NCBI GenBank assembly: GCA_022695795.1
Contig: MU404058.1
Span: forward strand, 434,001-498,000
Direction of reading: 5' to 3'
DNA from: Biscogniauxia marginata
Taxonomy: Eukaryota; Ascomycota; Sordariomycetes; Xylariales; Xylariaceae
Length of the DNA: 64,000 nt
The notes under the pieces are model-generated. The model did not search any database. It was not told the origin of the DNA and worked only from the letters and a program-made list of their open reading frames with translations. The position numbers and the translations under genes are program-made. Positions 22,297-35,704 of the stretch are shown here, piece after piece. The first letter of the stretch is position 1; each line of letters begins with the position of its first letter.

Positions 22297-25200
22297 TACT
22301 GCCTGCTAAAATGTCGGCACCCTTTTCAACCTGATAGAGCCCGGTCCAAAGGTCCCACACAAATAAATATAGATATGGAGGAATATTTACTCAGAAAATT
22401 GTGTACACACGGGGCATCTCCAGAGCCACAAAATACGGGTACCACGAATTTCTTTAATGATAGTGCTTTCTCTTTTTCTTTTCCATCCCCACCTCTCGTT
22501 AATGTCTCAATGAAAGGACAACCACGAGTTCAAAAGCCTCAAATCATCCAGGAAGTCAAACGGGGAGGGAAACAGTACTACGTAAGAACATAAGCTCAAG
22601 GAAGCAATGGCGAAAAGATCAGGGGCCTTACAATCTGCTCTTATCGAAGATATAGACACGACGAAAATAATTACATCAATGACCTTAAACACTATTGCAG
22701 CCGATGTTAATTGGGCTCCATTCGTGGTCAGTAGGAATGTATTATAGGGTTTATAGATAATGATCGAATGGTGATATCAGTATGACAGATGGTGTGTAGA
22801 TGCTACTGTTAATGATATCAGCGCGATATTGGGATACCTGGAAGGCTAGGCTCGGAGTATGGAATTCTTTCTCAGTCTAGTTTTTGGCTGCGAAAAGGGT
22901 TTTTTTTATATGACTGAATATATACACTTACAGGCTTTACCTCATAGCAGGGAGTATTGCTATTCAGCACCTAAACTTATACCATATCATAGTCGGTCTT
23001 CATTTTTGTTAGAGTAGGTACATACTATGTATGAAAGGTAAGTAGTCACGTATGGGAATCTTATGATATCCATCTCCACGTTGAATGATCTATTCTTCCA
23101 TCCCCATCGTGTATCTATTTGCCGACGAATAAGAACCCATGTCTACAGCTTCTCGGCTAAAAGGACCCTCTTACTCGCTAATGTAGTTGATAAGCTTCTA
23201 GGCTAACTGATAGTCAAGATGTTGGATACACGAGGCTCTTTCAACAAAACCAAGTTCGTTCAACAACTCTCCCAGACCCAAGAGAAATTTCACCTCACCT
23301 ACTAGTTAGTACGGTTATTAGGAAGAAACGGTTTTACTGAGAAGGCCTCATCGTTGAAATTATAATCTACTCGGTCACGTAGTATAATAGTTATGCCTTA
23401 TGAGCGGCACAATGAACAATCATCAACGAACATGCATTAGAAGAACCCTTTGATTATTCTATACCGCCTCGAGACAGACTTAGCATAGTTAAGGGTCAAG
23501 ACTATCGACGACGATCCAGTAAACTATAGAAGCGCCCTGGCCCATAATCCGCTTCTCATCGACTAGAATGAAAGCAGACTTGTTAAGCAGGCTAGCGGCC
23601 CACTTATACACCCTTCCGAACTTGGGCAGAATAGGTAGGTAATTCACGATATCGGAAAGCTTTAAGATGTAGTCAAGCCTTTCACACACACACACAATCA
23701 TCATTACCGTCGTTGTTGGTCATGCGGAGGAAATAAGCGAGGCCCTTACATATGTTTATAGTCCTGACACAGTATCTCTCCGTGGTAAAACATAGCAAAA
23801 ATAGATAGGTACATACAACACAATGCTCACACAAAGCCAAGCTCATATGCGCCGTGGGCTGTCTGTCTATCTACCTCTATGGAGTATATACCCCGCTCCC
23901 CGTTTTACATACGTCCGCTGGCAATCGTTTCGTACCCGGCAGGCAGTATTGAGTTCATGCAAAGCACCCCACCCGCTTTGAATAACACTCCAGAGCGTTC
24001 AATATAGGGTTCGTGGGAAAGAAAGGAGCGGGAGGAAGAGGGAGAGGCAGAGGGGGAGGCGGGAGGAGGGCGGGGCTCAGCTAAAAATACGTTTGCCTAC
24101 CATGCATGCCCATGCCTATCCGTCTGGTCTGTGGTTCTCCCGAGGACGTTCGTTATCCCGGCACACTTTCAGCTCTAACGCAGCACAGCCATAACCTTAT
24201 CTCCAGTGTTTTACGATCGATATCCACGCCACCTAGGTCGGACCCGGCACGATGAGACGGAACTGTCAGAGCCGGTCTGGAGGGCGCAGGACTACCAAGA
24301 GTAGTAAGTATGTACTGTACACACCGCAGGTAGGTAGCGGTAGCGGTAGTGATGGCGGTGGTAGATGTATGCTTGGTACGCCTAAAGTGGGAAAGTTTCG
24401 AGTCAGGGACACGACCCGTTCGGGCAGTCTGTTCGTGATGGACTGAACCCTGACGCAGATTGAAAAGGTGGAAAATCGGGGTTGTTCTAAACTAGTCGTA
24501 TTATTGAAATCATCGGGTGGGAGAAAAATAATGCGGCTCAGGCAACCTGGGATGTGTGAGCTGAGACTCGTGTGAGCTGTGTGTCAAGATTACCTAGACG
24601 GCATCCTAGTGCAGGTTAGAGCGATGGGCTTGGCGCTTCTATTGACCTTCGACGGTTTCCAAACAGGTAGCTTGGACCTCTGTCGTGGGGACACTCGTTC
24701 ATTATGTAAATCAATGCCATCATCGTCATCGACATGGATGTCCCACTTGTAAGAACGCCCATGGTATGGACAAGCATCCCGGTTATGGAGAGGGAAGCGC
24801 GACATGGCTACTAATGAACTACTATGCATCTGAAGCTTTTCTCACTCAAGGCTTCTCAGCTAAGCTCAGCTTGGGTTGGAGAAGTGGGACGGACCGACAG
24901 TCTATAACGCCGTTTCAATATGGGTAGCATCTAATCTGTAGTATGGCAATGCGGCGTTAGAGGTTTAGAGATCGCTCGATGCAAGCATGAATACCCGAGG
25001 AAATGTCTTCCCGATCAGCTTGCTCCTCTTTAAAACGGACCGCGCTGGTCTAGGGCGAAAAGGAAGATAATCGTGAAAATCACGGGATAAAGCACTGTCG
25101 TTCAAGAAGACTTATGTTTCAACGCTAATGATCGGAGATCATGCGATGCCGAATCAAAGAGGGCTCAAGTGTCGGCAGACAATCGTTAGATGTTTCTTCG

Positions 25201-28200
25201 AGGGTGAACTGACCACCACCACGCTGTTTGGTCTCCCTGCCCTGGTGCAGGTTGCATAGCGAGTCCCTCCTTCAGACCGCTGCTGGTGATCACGTCGCTA
25301 GCTTCCCATCGACAAGGGTGTAACTGCGCGGGCTGCGAGCGCGTTGCTGGCATTTCATCGACGCCGCCAGTCATCTTTCTCTCGGTCGATCATTCATGCG
25401 AACATGCAGGTACGGCCGCTACCCAGGGCAAAGACTTGACGGTTATCTTGGGCTACAAAATCATGCATCCAACAAGTTCTGGGATGCGGGCAGTGATCCG
25501 AGATGATAGCTTTATGGAATCATTACATAGGATGGTCGGGGATTTTTAACCATGGTGTTGGTAACTAGCAAAATGTAAGGGGGTTCAAGGGGGCATGCAA
25601 GGAGGCTCGAGCAAGAAACGTTCTTGGCCACTCCAGTCGTTCCCGGAACCTGCATAAACGCCATTGACCAATCTGATGTCAGCTAGCAACCGGCAGGACG
25701 GACCAGCGATTGGTTGTTTACGAAACGGCACCACCTCCGGCATATACCTAGGAAATATGACTACTTACAATACGACATGCAGAAAGCTCTAGTAGTAGAT
25801 TGAAAGTTATACGGCCTAGCTAATCGAGCCGTCTATACCCTAATAGATGCATCTAGTGTAGACTGCTACGTTGATACTAGTTCATGTTACTTCATGTAAC
25901 CTAAGAGACTCTGATAACAATCAAACTCTTAGGAGAAGAAGAGATATTAACGGTGTCTTCTCAACCTACCTACTGTGTAGTTGCCATGAAGCCTTGTGTG
26001 TTTTGCCTAGAAGACAAATGACTTATCGCTTGAATCAGCCCTGTGTATTAGCAGTGGATGTGTCTTGAATCATCGCAGTTCGATAGGACGCCGATCTTAG
26101 CACCCATTAGGCGTAAAGAAGCAAGCGACCGACCGATCGTCAACTCCACAGACGCCTCGCGCACGGTGCTGGTGGTCTCGCAAACCGTCGTCACCAAATC
26201 GGAATGGAAGAAGTGAAGGACGGTCACTTTCCTTCCCCTTTATGCGGCTAGGTTGGTGAACGTGGCATCGCTCCTTGCATCACACGTCATGTGCGACGGA
26301 ATATTTCGTAGTCAAAACAGATCAGACGAATTCTATCCTTCAATCGCGGGGGGATCGATGGTGTTTCCCCAGCGCATACAACAATTTGCTAAGCTCAATG
26401 CCAGGAGGCAAATTTCCTATCTAAAGCCTGCTCAATTGGACGTTTGTGAAAGGTGGGCCAATATACCGTAGACGCGGGTGTCCTGCAAGGTACGACGGCT
26501 GGTACCAATGGGCAAAAGGGACGCGTGACGCCTGTTTGGACGGAGTTGGGAGTCGCTTCAAGATCCACCAGCTAACGGATCCCTCGTCCGTCACGCAATC
26601 CTAGCGCTGTGGCGAGGACGGAGCGAAGGGTGTAAAAGTACCTAAAGCCCTGCTGGCTGGAGCTGTCCCGGCTTGTGGGTTGAGACCACGTTATTGATTG
26701 GATTAACGATAGAGCGCCCTTCAGGATTTCCGTATTGGAGTCCGGCTAAGGAGTTGATGATTGAGCATTTTATGATCCATCATGCCACGACCTAGCTATG
26801 TGCTTTTACACTAGTGATCCAGGAGTCGACCTTGGCTAGCTGTAGAGTATCCAATCCAATCCAAACGATGCAGGACGGCAAGATGGCAAGATAGGTAGAA
26901 GCGCTGACGAAGGTTATTATATGCCTTCTCACCGAGTTGCCGCACTTGCGGCTTCCTGGCTTGATAGGAGTTGAGTTGACAGCGTTTGCAAGAATGGCAA
27001 GTTGTTTGTTCCTACCGGCTCGGTTGCCGGGCTCCGGCTCAGCCTCTCAGCCTTCCCAGCCCATCCTATCAAGGAAGACTGTGTGTTGATTGCCGGAGTT
27101 CTGGCTTGATCGAGTGGCGCTTAGTCGTACACGGTGAACCATAAAGGATGTGCCGATTTTGTTGCAGAAGGATTAGAAAGAAAGAAAAAAGAAAAAGAAA
27201 AAGGTCGTTGGACGAGCCACACAGTGTGAGGAGAACACCGAAGTGCATGAAACCTACCGGGCTACTGCAAGGAACAGAGGATCCAGCAATGCAGCCCCGC
27301 GTGGTACGAGCACACCAACGCAGGTACAGATTGTTTGTGGCAACGTCTACCTCGTCAGGTTCGGTAGCTCGGGGCTTGCAGCTTGTCAGATTATAGCTTC
27401 CCGGGCCAGTGCTCATTGCTGACTCAAGTACCAAGAGCAGTGTGTACGTAGTATGGAGGCATAGGAATAGACGAAACCACCAATACACTGCCTACAGTCT
27501 GTCAGATCCGTGCCCGGCAACGCGCCTCCGCCTCACCAGCTCTCCCACGCTAAAGGTCTGTACCTGGCCGGGGGAGGCCGGGATTGATCCAAAAAGCATT
27601 TCATTGGCTCGTTGTAGAGCCACCACCCCGTCGAACGGCAGACGTTCTTGACCGTTGTGGAAAAGCATGCAAGGATAAAGGAATAGTAGCTTCTTGGGCA
27701 TGTACCAACTGCGTAGTGGAACCAACCACGTCTGTATGTATAAGTGACTAGTTATATGTATAAGAAGAGGTCGTACACGGTTGGGGGAGAAAGGAGGCGC
27801 AAAGGCTTGTTCGATGCTGGGCGGTTGTGTGTGAGCGTCCTCGGTACGATTACGATGTACGATGTACGTTGAGCAAGTTAATATGATGTATGATGATGCC
27901 CACGATGGGGGGTGGTGGCTATCGTTGTATTCCTTGTCGAGCATCAGGCCCGAGTTGTCCGACGCGGAAGGAGGGAGAACGCCTCAATGTGTTCTTGGCC
28001 TCGGCCCCCCTTTTCCTGCATTAGGTGGTGTTCTCGATTCGTGGAAGGGTGGGAGCAAAACGCGCTTCCCATTGGTTCCAGAGCACGCGCTTCCTAAGCC
28101 CCCACCGTCAACAGGATGGGACTAATGGATCATCATTCAGGACCGGTCGTATTTTTATCTTTTGTACGTACCGAGTTTGCGAGTATCGCGCACCAGGTCG

Positions 28201-30809
28201 CGCACCAGGGCTAAAAAACCCCCTTGACTCTCTACAACCCAAGAACACAATGTTGCGCATTCCCAAGGGCGGTACATATCACTAGTGGTACAACGCCTTG
28301 GTAAATCCGTTGTGACCTGCATACCTTGCATTCAAATGTGCCGATTGCCATACAATAAATGTCGCTCGAAAAGACGAGACCGAAAATATTTTGGGGGCCG
28401 CACCCTATGTACATACATATACCCCTCTAAGGTTAGCCGCCAGCGGTCAACCCTAGGTATTTAGATAAAGTGGCCGTCTATTGCTGCACGCTCGAAGGCG
28501 GCTCCAGTATGGACGATAGTTAAACAGCGCACATATCCGCGAGGTAGATATGTAATGCATTGGTATTGTGGAAGTACTAGAATTATTACATTTCAAGTAG
28601 GTAATTCTCAGCGGTCTTCGGGGTTCCATTCTTTGTGTCGTGGACATCGACTCTCCCACATTGTTTCCATTGCGGATCCTAAGACGATCATTCCTTATCG
28701 TTGGGTGCTGCGTCTTCGTTTCTCTGGCTGTGTCTCGGCTGTTCGATGGATCGAGACGAAAGCTGAAGTTGAGGAGGGTCTTACACCTCCCACTTGGCAA
28801 ACATACCAAGCAGGAAAAGATAGGTATGCTCGTGTGTCGATGAAAAGTGCACTTGTATGTGTCTTGTGTATGAACACGAGATGGCCGAAGGATGGGAAAA
28901 GACGTTTGCCGGTAGGGCATGTGTTGAGGAACAGGGGTCTGTTAGCCGACGGCTTCGACTAACCCCTAGCAGTACTATGAATGCTAGTATGGCCGTGAAG
29001 AGCGACTCCCGCGGCATACTGTTTGAAGTTGGGTGCTGTCTCTCTGGACGGGGACAGGTGCCAGGGGCATGGTACGCCAGTACGCCAGGGTTCCTAGAAA
29101 AATCGATAGCTGCTGCTGGACGAGACATGCGGCACTAGCCCCTGCCCCCCTTCAGTGGCCCCCCATACGACTATGGATAGAAACGGAGGATTGACGGCCT
29201 GCCTTTCCTTGTTTGGTTTGCCTACATAGTTCGACTGTCTGTCGTACAGTCCAGTTCACTGGGCATCAGGGATCCCGTCTCACCTTCAACACGTCCAGTC
29301 GCCGCTCCACTCTCAATAGAAAGTCTGCTCCATCAGCCGTCGGGCTTCAAAGTGGATGATGGGCGGGAAGATGGGTGGACGCATCGGGTTGGGCAGAGTT
29401 GAACTTGCAACCGACGTCAAGCCTGAGCCGGACCATGGAAGTATGTCATGCCTAGTGTACGCTGTCCTCGATCAATCAACCAGACATGCAGGCGCAGTCA
29501 CTTATATATGCAGTGTATCGTTAGCCATCAAGACCATGGCGGTCTGCCTGTATGCTGTAAGCCTGTCGAGATCGAGGTTCGTGTGGTATAGGGAATCGGG
29601 ATGGGACGCGGGTGACAGGAGAAGAGAAAAGACGGTGAGAGTGGAGCGTGGGTGGGTTGCGCGTCCAGCAGTCAAGCCAGTAGAAAGCCGGGCGCATGTT
29701 AGGCCGTGGGCAACATCCGGCTTAACAGCTCGTGGCCCACAGTGCCAACTGACAGACGCTGGAGCATGTCTTCCGTACTCCGTACCCTCACCCCTGGAAT
29801 TTGGGTGTCAGCTCCCAGCTCCCCTTTCTGGCGATACAGTTTAATACAGTGCAGATGCCCGGGGAGTGTGGGGTAATGGACACTGTAAGTGCCTGATCAG
29901 GAAAAGGCCTTTTTCTTTCCTTTTTTCTCTCCCCCCTCGCTAGTCTCCGTAAGTGTGGTACGTGCACCTCTAGCCCGCATGGGGCGCTGCTGCTGGCCGC
30001 CTATCGTACAGTATAGGGCTTTACTGTACTGTACCTGCATTTCATCGGCAGGTACCTGCATCCACCGCCCCGGCGCGCTACTACGTAAGTATCTCCCGCC
30101 GGTGGTGTGGGGTGTTGTGGCTGGCCTGCAGAGCACCAAGGCCCAGGCCAGGCTGTCCTTCCCTCTCGCCTCTATCGGGCCTAGCCTGTTCTGTCCACTA
30201 TCGTGCAAGCCATGGTCCCCCCTTCTTTACACCACTCCTCCTCCCTTTTTCTTTTCCCACGCTCCTTTCCCCCCCCCTCCCCCCATCTCCATTCTCTCTT
30301 CATCCCATATTCGTCAATATCGTCGTTTTTGCGGCAATTCTTCTCCCCTTTCCCTGTCCTTTTTTCCTTTCCTTTTTCTTCGAATCCACACTCTTTTTTA
30401 ACATTCATAGCCATTACGGACGCCGTCACTCCTTCCGGGTCCATTTCATTCCTTAGGCTTCAAAACTCACCACGGTCACTATCGAAAGTACCTAGTAGTA
30501 TTTCGCGACCTTAGCTGGATAACATCTACACATAAACACAACTATACTTACACAATACCATCCTTCACTGGACAACCATACTGGCGGACTGGATTCGGAA
30601 CTCACACTCCTTAAGAGATATCTCAACTCATCAACTTCCGACTATTCCAACCCACCACCCTCACCTTGTCACCCAGGCGCGGTCGAACTATAAAAGTTGT
30701 CGAATATCGCATCCAACCCCTCCAACCTCGGGGCTGATCGCCGTCGATTTTATATATCAACCCGTAAACCTTTGCACGAGCTTTATATCATCGGCGTACT
30801 GGGAGACCA
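22297..30809. other. 8.5 kb gene-free stretch upstream of the homeobox gene
   Basis: No conserved coding region is recognisable in this longest empty stretch of the window. It contains a CA microsatellite near 23680-23695, a G-rich purine block at 24015-24075, a GGTAGC repeat near 24330-24365, a purine block near 27170-27205 and a C/T-rich promoter block at about 30220-30400. Such length ahead of a developmental regulator suggests large regulatory DNA or unrecognised non-coding transcripts, but neither is shown. Confidence 0.45.
30220..30400 (+). promoter_or_regulatory. C/T-rich promoter tract of the homeobox gene
   Basis: A long, nearly uninterrupted pyrimidine-rich tract on the coding strand lies 400-600 bases before the homeobox start codon. 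It is typical of fungal promoters near the transcription start. The region between it and the ATG is probably a long 5' leader. Confidence 0.45.
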
Positions 30810-32759
30810 ATGGAGACGCCTGTGAAGATGGAACAGCCGGGCTCGGCGCCTCTTACCGGGCCGCCCGCCCTGGCTACCCCTGACGCCTCTTCAACGCCAA
30901 CTGCCTCTACCGGGACGAAGAGCAGTCAGTCGCCGTCGCCGTCGATGGCCACTCCGAACGCGCAATCGAACGCGTCGAGACGGCCGCCGCGGAAGAGCAC
31001 CCTGACGCAGCAGCAGAAGAACCAGAAGCGACAGCGCGCCACCCAGGACCAATTAACCACGCTGGAGATGGAATTCAACAAGAACCCTACGCCAACAGCC
31101 AATGTGCGCGAGAGAATAGCGGAGGAAATCAACATGACCGAAAGGTCTGTTCAAATCTGGTTCCAGAATCGGTATGTCGATATATCAAGCTCCCCTTCCC
31201 CTTTCTCTGAAGTCGTCCAAACTAACCTGCCCCCTATAGACGAGCCAAGATTAAGCTTTTGGCTAAGAAGAGTCTTGAGACTGGAGAAGACATTGATTCT
31301 ATTCCTGAGTCTATGCGAGCCTATCTAGCTATGCAGGCGATGGAATCAGGTAAGGGGCTAGGCGGCCCCTATATGGGACGTACCGGACTAATGCCATACG
31401 GCTCGATGATGCTGGGTGGTGAACAGGGAGGCCAGGGCAAAGTTCGTAAGTTGTGCCCTATCGCAATCGCTTTCGTGAAGTGGAAAACTAATACCTTGCC
31501 TAGTTATTCACCATTTGACTTGTCGATCCCTGAGTATAGGAAAATGGACACGCGTTGGACAAAACACTATGGACCTCATCATTTTTTACTCTCCTGAGAA
31601 GTGCACGATGACATACTACATCAATAATGATCAGGCTGGGTACAAGATCGAGTACCATTTCAATGCCATCAAGAACATTTACCTTGAGAATCCTGAGGGC
31701 GACGCCACCAAGCTAGGCGGAATCGTTATCGAGCTGAACCGACCTCCCAACTTTTTCATGGACTCGTCCCCTAGCTCGAACGGGTTTTTCCAATGTGGAG
31801 ATTTCACAGAGGATCAGCAAGCAACTCAATGTTTCGTACACCACTTGGGCGGCAACCCCAAGGTTCTTAGCGGCCAGCTCGCTAAGCTGGTATCGCTCGA
31901 ATCATTTATGAACCGACACAACCCCAACCCATTTGATATGAGCCACACATTGTCGATGTCTGCTCCGGTATCTCCCACCCATCGCCCGTCATCGCAGCCG
32001 ACCTTCCCTCAACCTATGGGGATGTATCAGGAAGGGCAGTGGGGTCTTGGCCCTATGCCGACTGGAATGCGTCCTCCTGGCCACAAGCGGCAGCGCAGTC
32101 GGTCTGTGCCCACTGCTGTTGATTTCTCCATGTTCCAGAACCCGATGCCTTCGTTCTATATCCAGCACCCCGGCGACAACCAGGGTCATCCTCACAGCCC
32201 GATCTATGCTCCTGTTCCGCAACAGCCTAGTGCGCTTAATAATGTTGGGCCTAATCTGCGTATTGATACCCAAGCTGGATATGGTATGGACCTAAGGCAG
32301 TATCCTCTCTCGGCTGCCACTTCAGCTCCTTCGGAATATTCGACCCCCAACTACTTCTCGCAAGCCCCCGAAAACACGCCGCTCCCCACCCCGAGCTTCA
32401 ACACGCCGTATAGCAGTTCGTTCCTATCGCCTATGCCACCGATTCCGCAGTCCGGGACTCCTTTGTCGTACGGCAGCCCTCATGGTGATCCTACCATTGT
32501 CGAACAGTCACCACCTCTAGCAATGATGCAACGGCCCGCCTCTGCAGATCTCTACCCCATGGGCGACTCGGCTATTTCGGATGATGGACAAGGCCTGAAC
32601 GAGATGTATTCGAAGCACACGATTAACATCCCGATGCATCCCCATTCCCCTGCGTTCGTCGAGCCAAACCAGGCTGATCTGGACATGAACCAACTTGTTC
32701 AGTTTGATACGGTCGACCCTTCAAGCATGTCTCCTGAGGGTATGCAGCATCAACAATGA
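30810..32759 (+). CDS. Homeobox transcription factor (PHO2-like homeodomain)
   Basis: Three exons, 30810-31171, 31240-31445 and 31504-32759, encode 607 residues. The first intron splits an arginine codon inside the homeodomain (WFQN|RRAKIK). The homeodomain spans about residues 72-131: [38 protein letters not shown], then the recognition helix [15 protein letters not shown]. The NPTP turn resembles yeast PHO2-type homeodomains. After it come a short helical segment ([14 protein letters not shown]) and a second conserved block, [37 protein letters not shown].., which recurs in filamentous-fungal homologues. The C-terminal half is Pro/Ser/Met/Gln-rich and probably disordered, with a basic GHKRQRSRS motif that may be a second nuclear signal. 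Homologues control conidiation or development. The exact orthologue is not assigned. Confidence 0.9.
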
Positions 32760-35704
32760 AGGTTACATCAGCGGGACTGGCTCTAAGCCATTTACACATC
32801 CGAAGGATAGTTGCTCATTTGCTTGGATATCACGGCGTACATACCCAGGAGATCTTCGGTTTTTAGCATTCCTGCTGATACCGATCTGGCGTTGCGGAAT
32901 TATATACCTCTTGTCTTTTTGGTGGCTCGTTTTCTATCGGGTCTTAGTACACCCTCCTCCGGTCCTCTCTTCGGCACACAAGATATGGTTCGTTTCTTGT
33001 CCCATTTCATCTAAACATCACCAGCCATGATATTTTGCATGACGATACCTTCGGCATTCGATTATGCGTGTCTGGTACAGCGATTATTGTTTTGCTTATG
33101 CTTATACTTATACTTCGTTATTTTACTCCCCTCTGGAGATCCCTTGTCGCCCTTGAGTGGCAGTTCTTCTGGATTAATACCGCAAAATTCCGGATTTATT
33201 CACCATCATTTACCAATTTCAGAAATTTTCCGTTTTTCGTGTCGCATTCAGTGGAATGAGCGATAATATTTTTTTTTGGCTGCAGGGCGCACTAAAACAG
33301 ATGAATATGGAGAAAGCCCGGGAGGCTTAACATTCTGGTTATTAATCTTTAAACTTGTTTGCTGGGGCTGTTAGCAGTCGGAGCTGGTCATGGGAACTAG
33401 TTGGCAGTGGGAATATATGCCCAGTCCGGAGAGCAATGATGATTTGATACCTCGGGAAATAGAGAAGTGGTTGAATACCAGTCTTTGATGATAGTGTTAC
33501 GGATGGTGAGTGGCGGGACTACTCGTGGCGAGAGCCCGGAAGATCTGCTTCTCAACCGTTCTAAACTGCACTTAGTCGAGATAAATTGCTTGACTAGCCC
33601 TACGACTGGACGAAGATATCTTTTTATTGTTAGCTGTGTTTTCCTTGTCACGATTTCACGGCGAGGGTATTAATTAGTGAGGAATTATTAAAAATAAAAC
33701 CAGATATTTGCTCGGGCACTTTAATCTTTTACTATCTAGACGTGAACAGTCGAACTCGGTGCAAGCTCATAAACAGTGTCTCAGTATACTGGATTGGGGT
33801 TAAGTCTGGTAGCAAGGAAAAGAAAAGAAAAGAAGAGAAAAGAAGAGTTAGAGAAGGGGACAGTGAGAGTGAGAGTTGGCTTCTTAACACATACATAACA
33901 GGGAGCACCATTATCTGCTAGCATCAGACTATTCATAGAATATGAGACGGGTATATTCTACGCATCGTTGATGTGCGTTGAGTGAATAACATGAAGTTCT
34001 CCATGTCTGATATATTCAAACTTTCTCATCGGTCAACTAGGCAAAGATAGGAGAAGAATATGTTTAACAAAAAGTAGGCATGTCAGAGGGTAGCGTTATT
34101 TCCCATTACTTGTTCCCAGGTTTCTAGAGGTATATCACTTCAAGTTTAAAGGTTCGTCATATATATCTTGCAAAGGAATTATAGTTTGTGAAGGGAATTA
34201 GTAGCTCAATATGTAGTCAAAGAACACATTACTATATACGTACGTATTACTAAGGTACTCGGTTGGAGTTAGACTTTTACGCCCTCAAAAGATGGTTTCC
34301 TTTACCTTTACTTTTAGTTCAAAAACTCTAACGAAATATATTTGCCAAGACGCATGTTATTTCCGCCTCATTATCCGAGGTTCCTTGGTCAAGAAGTATA
34401 ACTTAGCGTGAGTGAGTGACACAGATCGTGAACTTGATATTACTTAGGTAGTTACGAGTCTCAAGTAAGCAGCCTTTAGTGACGATCACATACCAAAGTA
34501 GGTAATCATAGCTTTCACTTTAGTATCCCGCTCGCCGCAGGTGGAGCTTTGCAACCAGCCGGAATCCCTCTTCGTCTAAACATTTCCCTGGCTGTCGGGG
34601 AATCCAGGTCTAATAAGTGCGCAGGCGCCTCATGCAATCGCAATTAGTTATACTGAAGTGGATTACGCGTGGAGTTTGTCTGTACCTAAGAATACAGAGG
34701 ATCTCGGCCGCATGGATGTGGGATATGAACGACCATACAAAAGTATTGTACCTATTCTGACAGTGCATACTACACAAGTCAGAACCGTGCCGCATTCCCT
34801 GGATAAACAGCATCACTGCCAAGAGGTCCCAGCGCCATGTAAACGGCACTGCCTTAAAAATGTCTGTCTCTATGTATGTAGGTAGGAGCTGCGGATCGAG
34901 CGGATTCCCGTGGCGTGATCCTAACTTCACCGGATGTCTAAAACATAACCACTAATATCAAGTTGGATGTGCACTTCTGTGAATACGAACGTGCGTGGCT
35001 TAAATATAGGTGATATTTTAGCGCCATGTCCCGGCATAGCGTATGCTCTCCCCAAGGACAAAGTCTTGAAGGATGCAAGCCTCTGAAGTAATGAGCTTTA
35101 CTTATGTATGCCCACCGACTATGTACAATGTAAGGGCCCCCATTACAACCTCGATTTATTGCTAGTTCTCTGTAATACAAAGTTTCAGGCCTGGTTAAAC
35201 AAGCACGCTGTACTTCGGAACCGCAGTGAAAACTTTCATGCAGAAGGGGCAGACCGGTGCATTAATTTTGAATCATGAATACCGACTTATACTCCTTATA
35301 AGTCTTAGTGGTTAGTCGCCGCTTGATGAATCTTTACACATGTTAATATTTTTCTACGTGAAGCTTCACACTGTAGCAAAAGGATACGAAAAACGTTCAT
35401 ATTAACTGAGAGGTAATGGGTTGTTAACGATCGTACCTCCTTATACCCTATTTCTTCATTTATATGGTGTTATATATAAAGTCAGTATAGTAACTAAAAT
35501 GCTAAGGGGTTCAAGGTGAGTGAAAGCATATGCGTAGTCTTCCTCCAGGTGGTAGAGCCAATATCACAGCTAACCATGTATCAAGTCTCATCTCAACATA
35601 CACAGGAACACCTAACTCCTTATATTTTCTCTTATAGCTATCGCTATCTCATCGTTCCGGGGCATGCTGCATTTGCCACGCCTGTCCCATGACGAAATAT
35701 GACG
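32760..35704. other. Gene-free stretch downstream of the homeobox gene
   Basis: The region begins with T-rich 3' untranslated sequence (to about 33260). It includes an A/G repeat block at 33815-33855 and continues as AT-leaning sequence with no conserved frame. No RNA gene is seen. Confidence 0.45.

Noticed and set aside
22375..22692. Short frames on both strands just after the IRC6-like gene
   Set aside because: They lie in the probable 3' untranslated region, lack conserved features and are short.
28453..29138. Set of overlapping 90-155 codon frames on both strands
   Set aside because: All overlap each other, composition is not protein-like and no splice-linked partner is visible.
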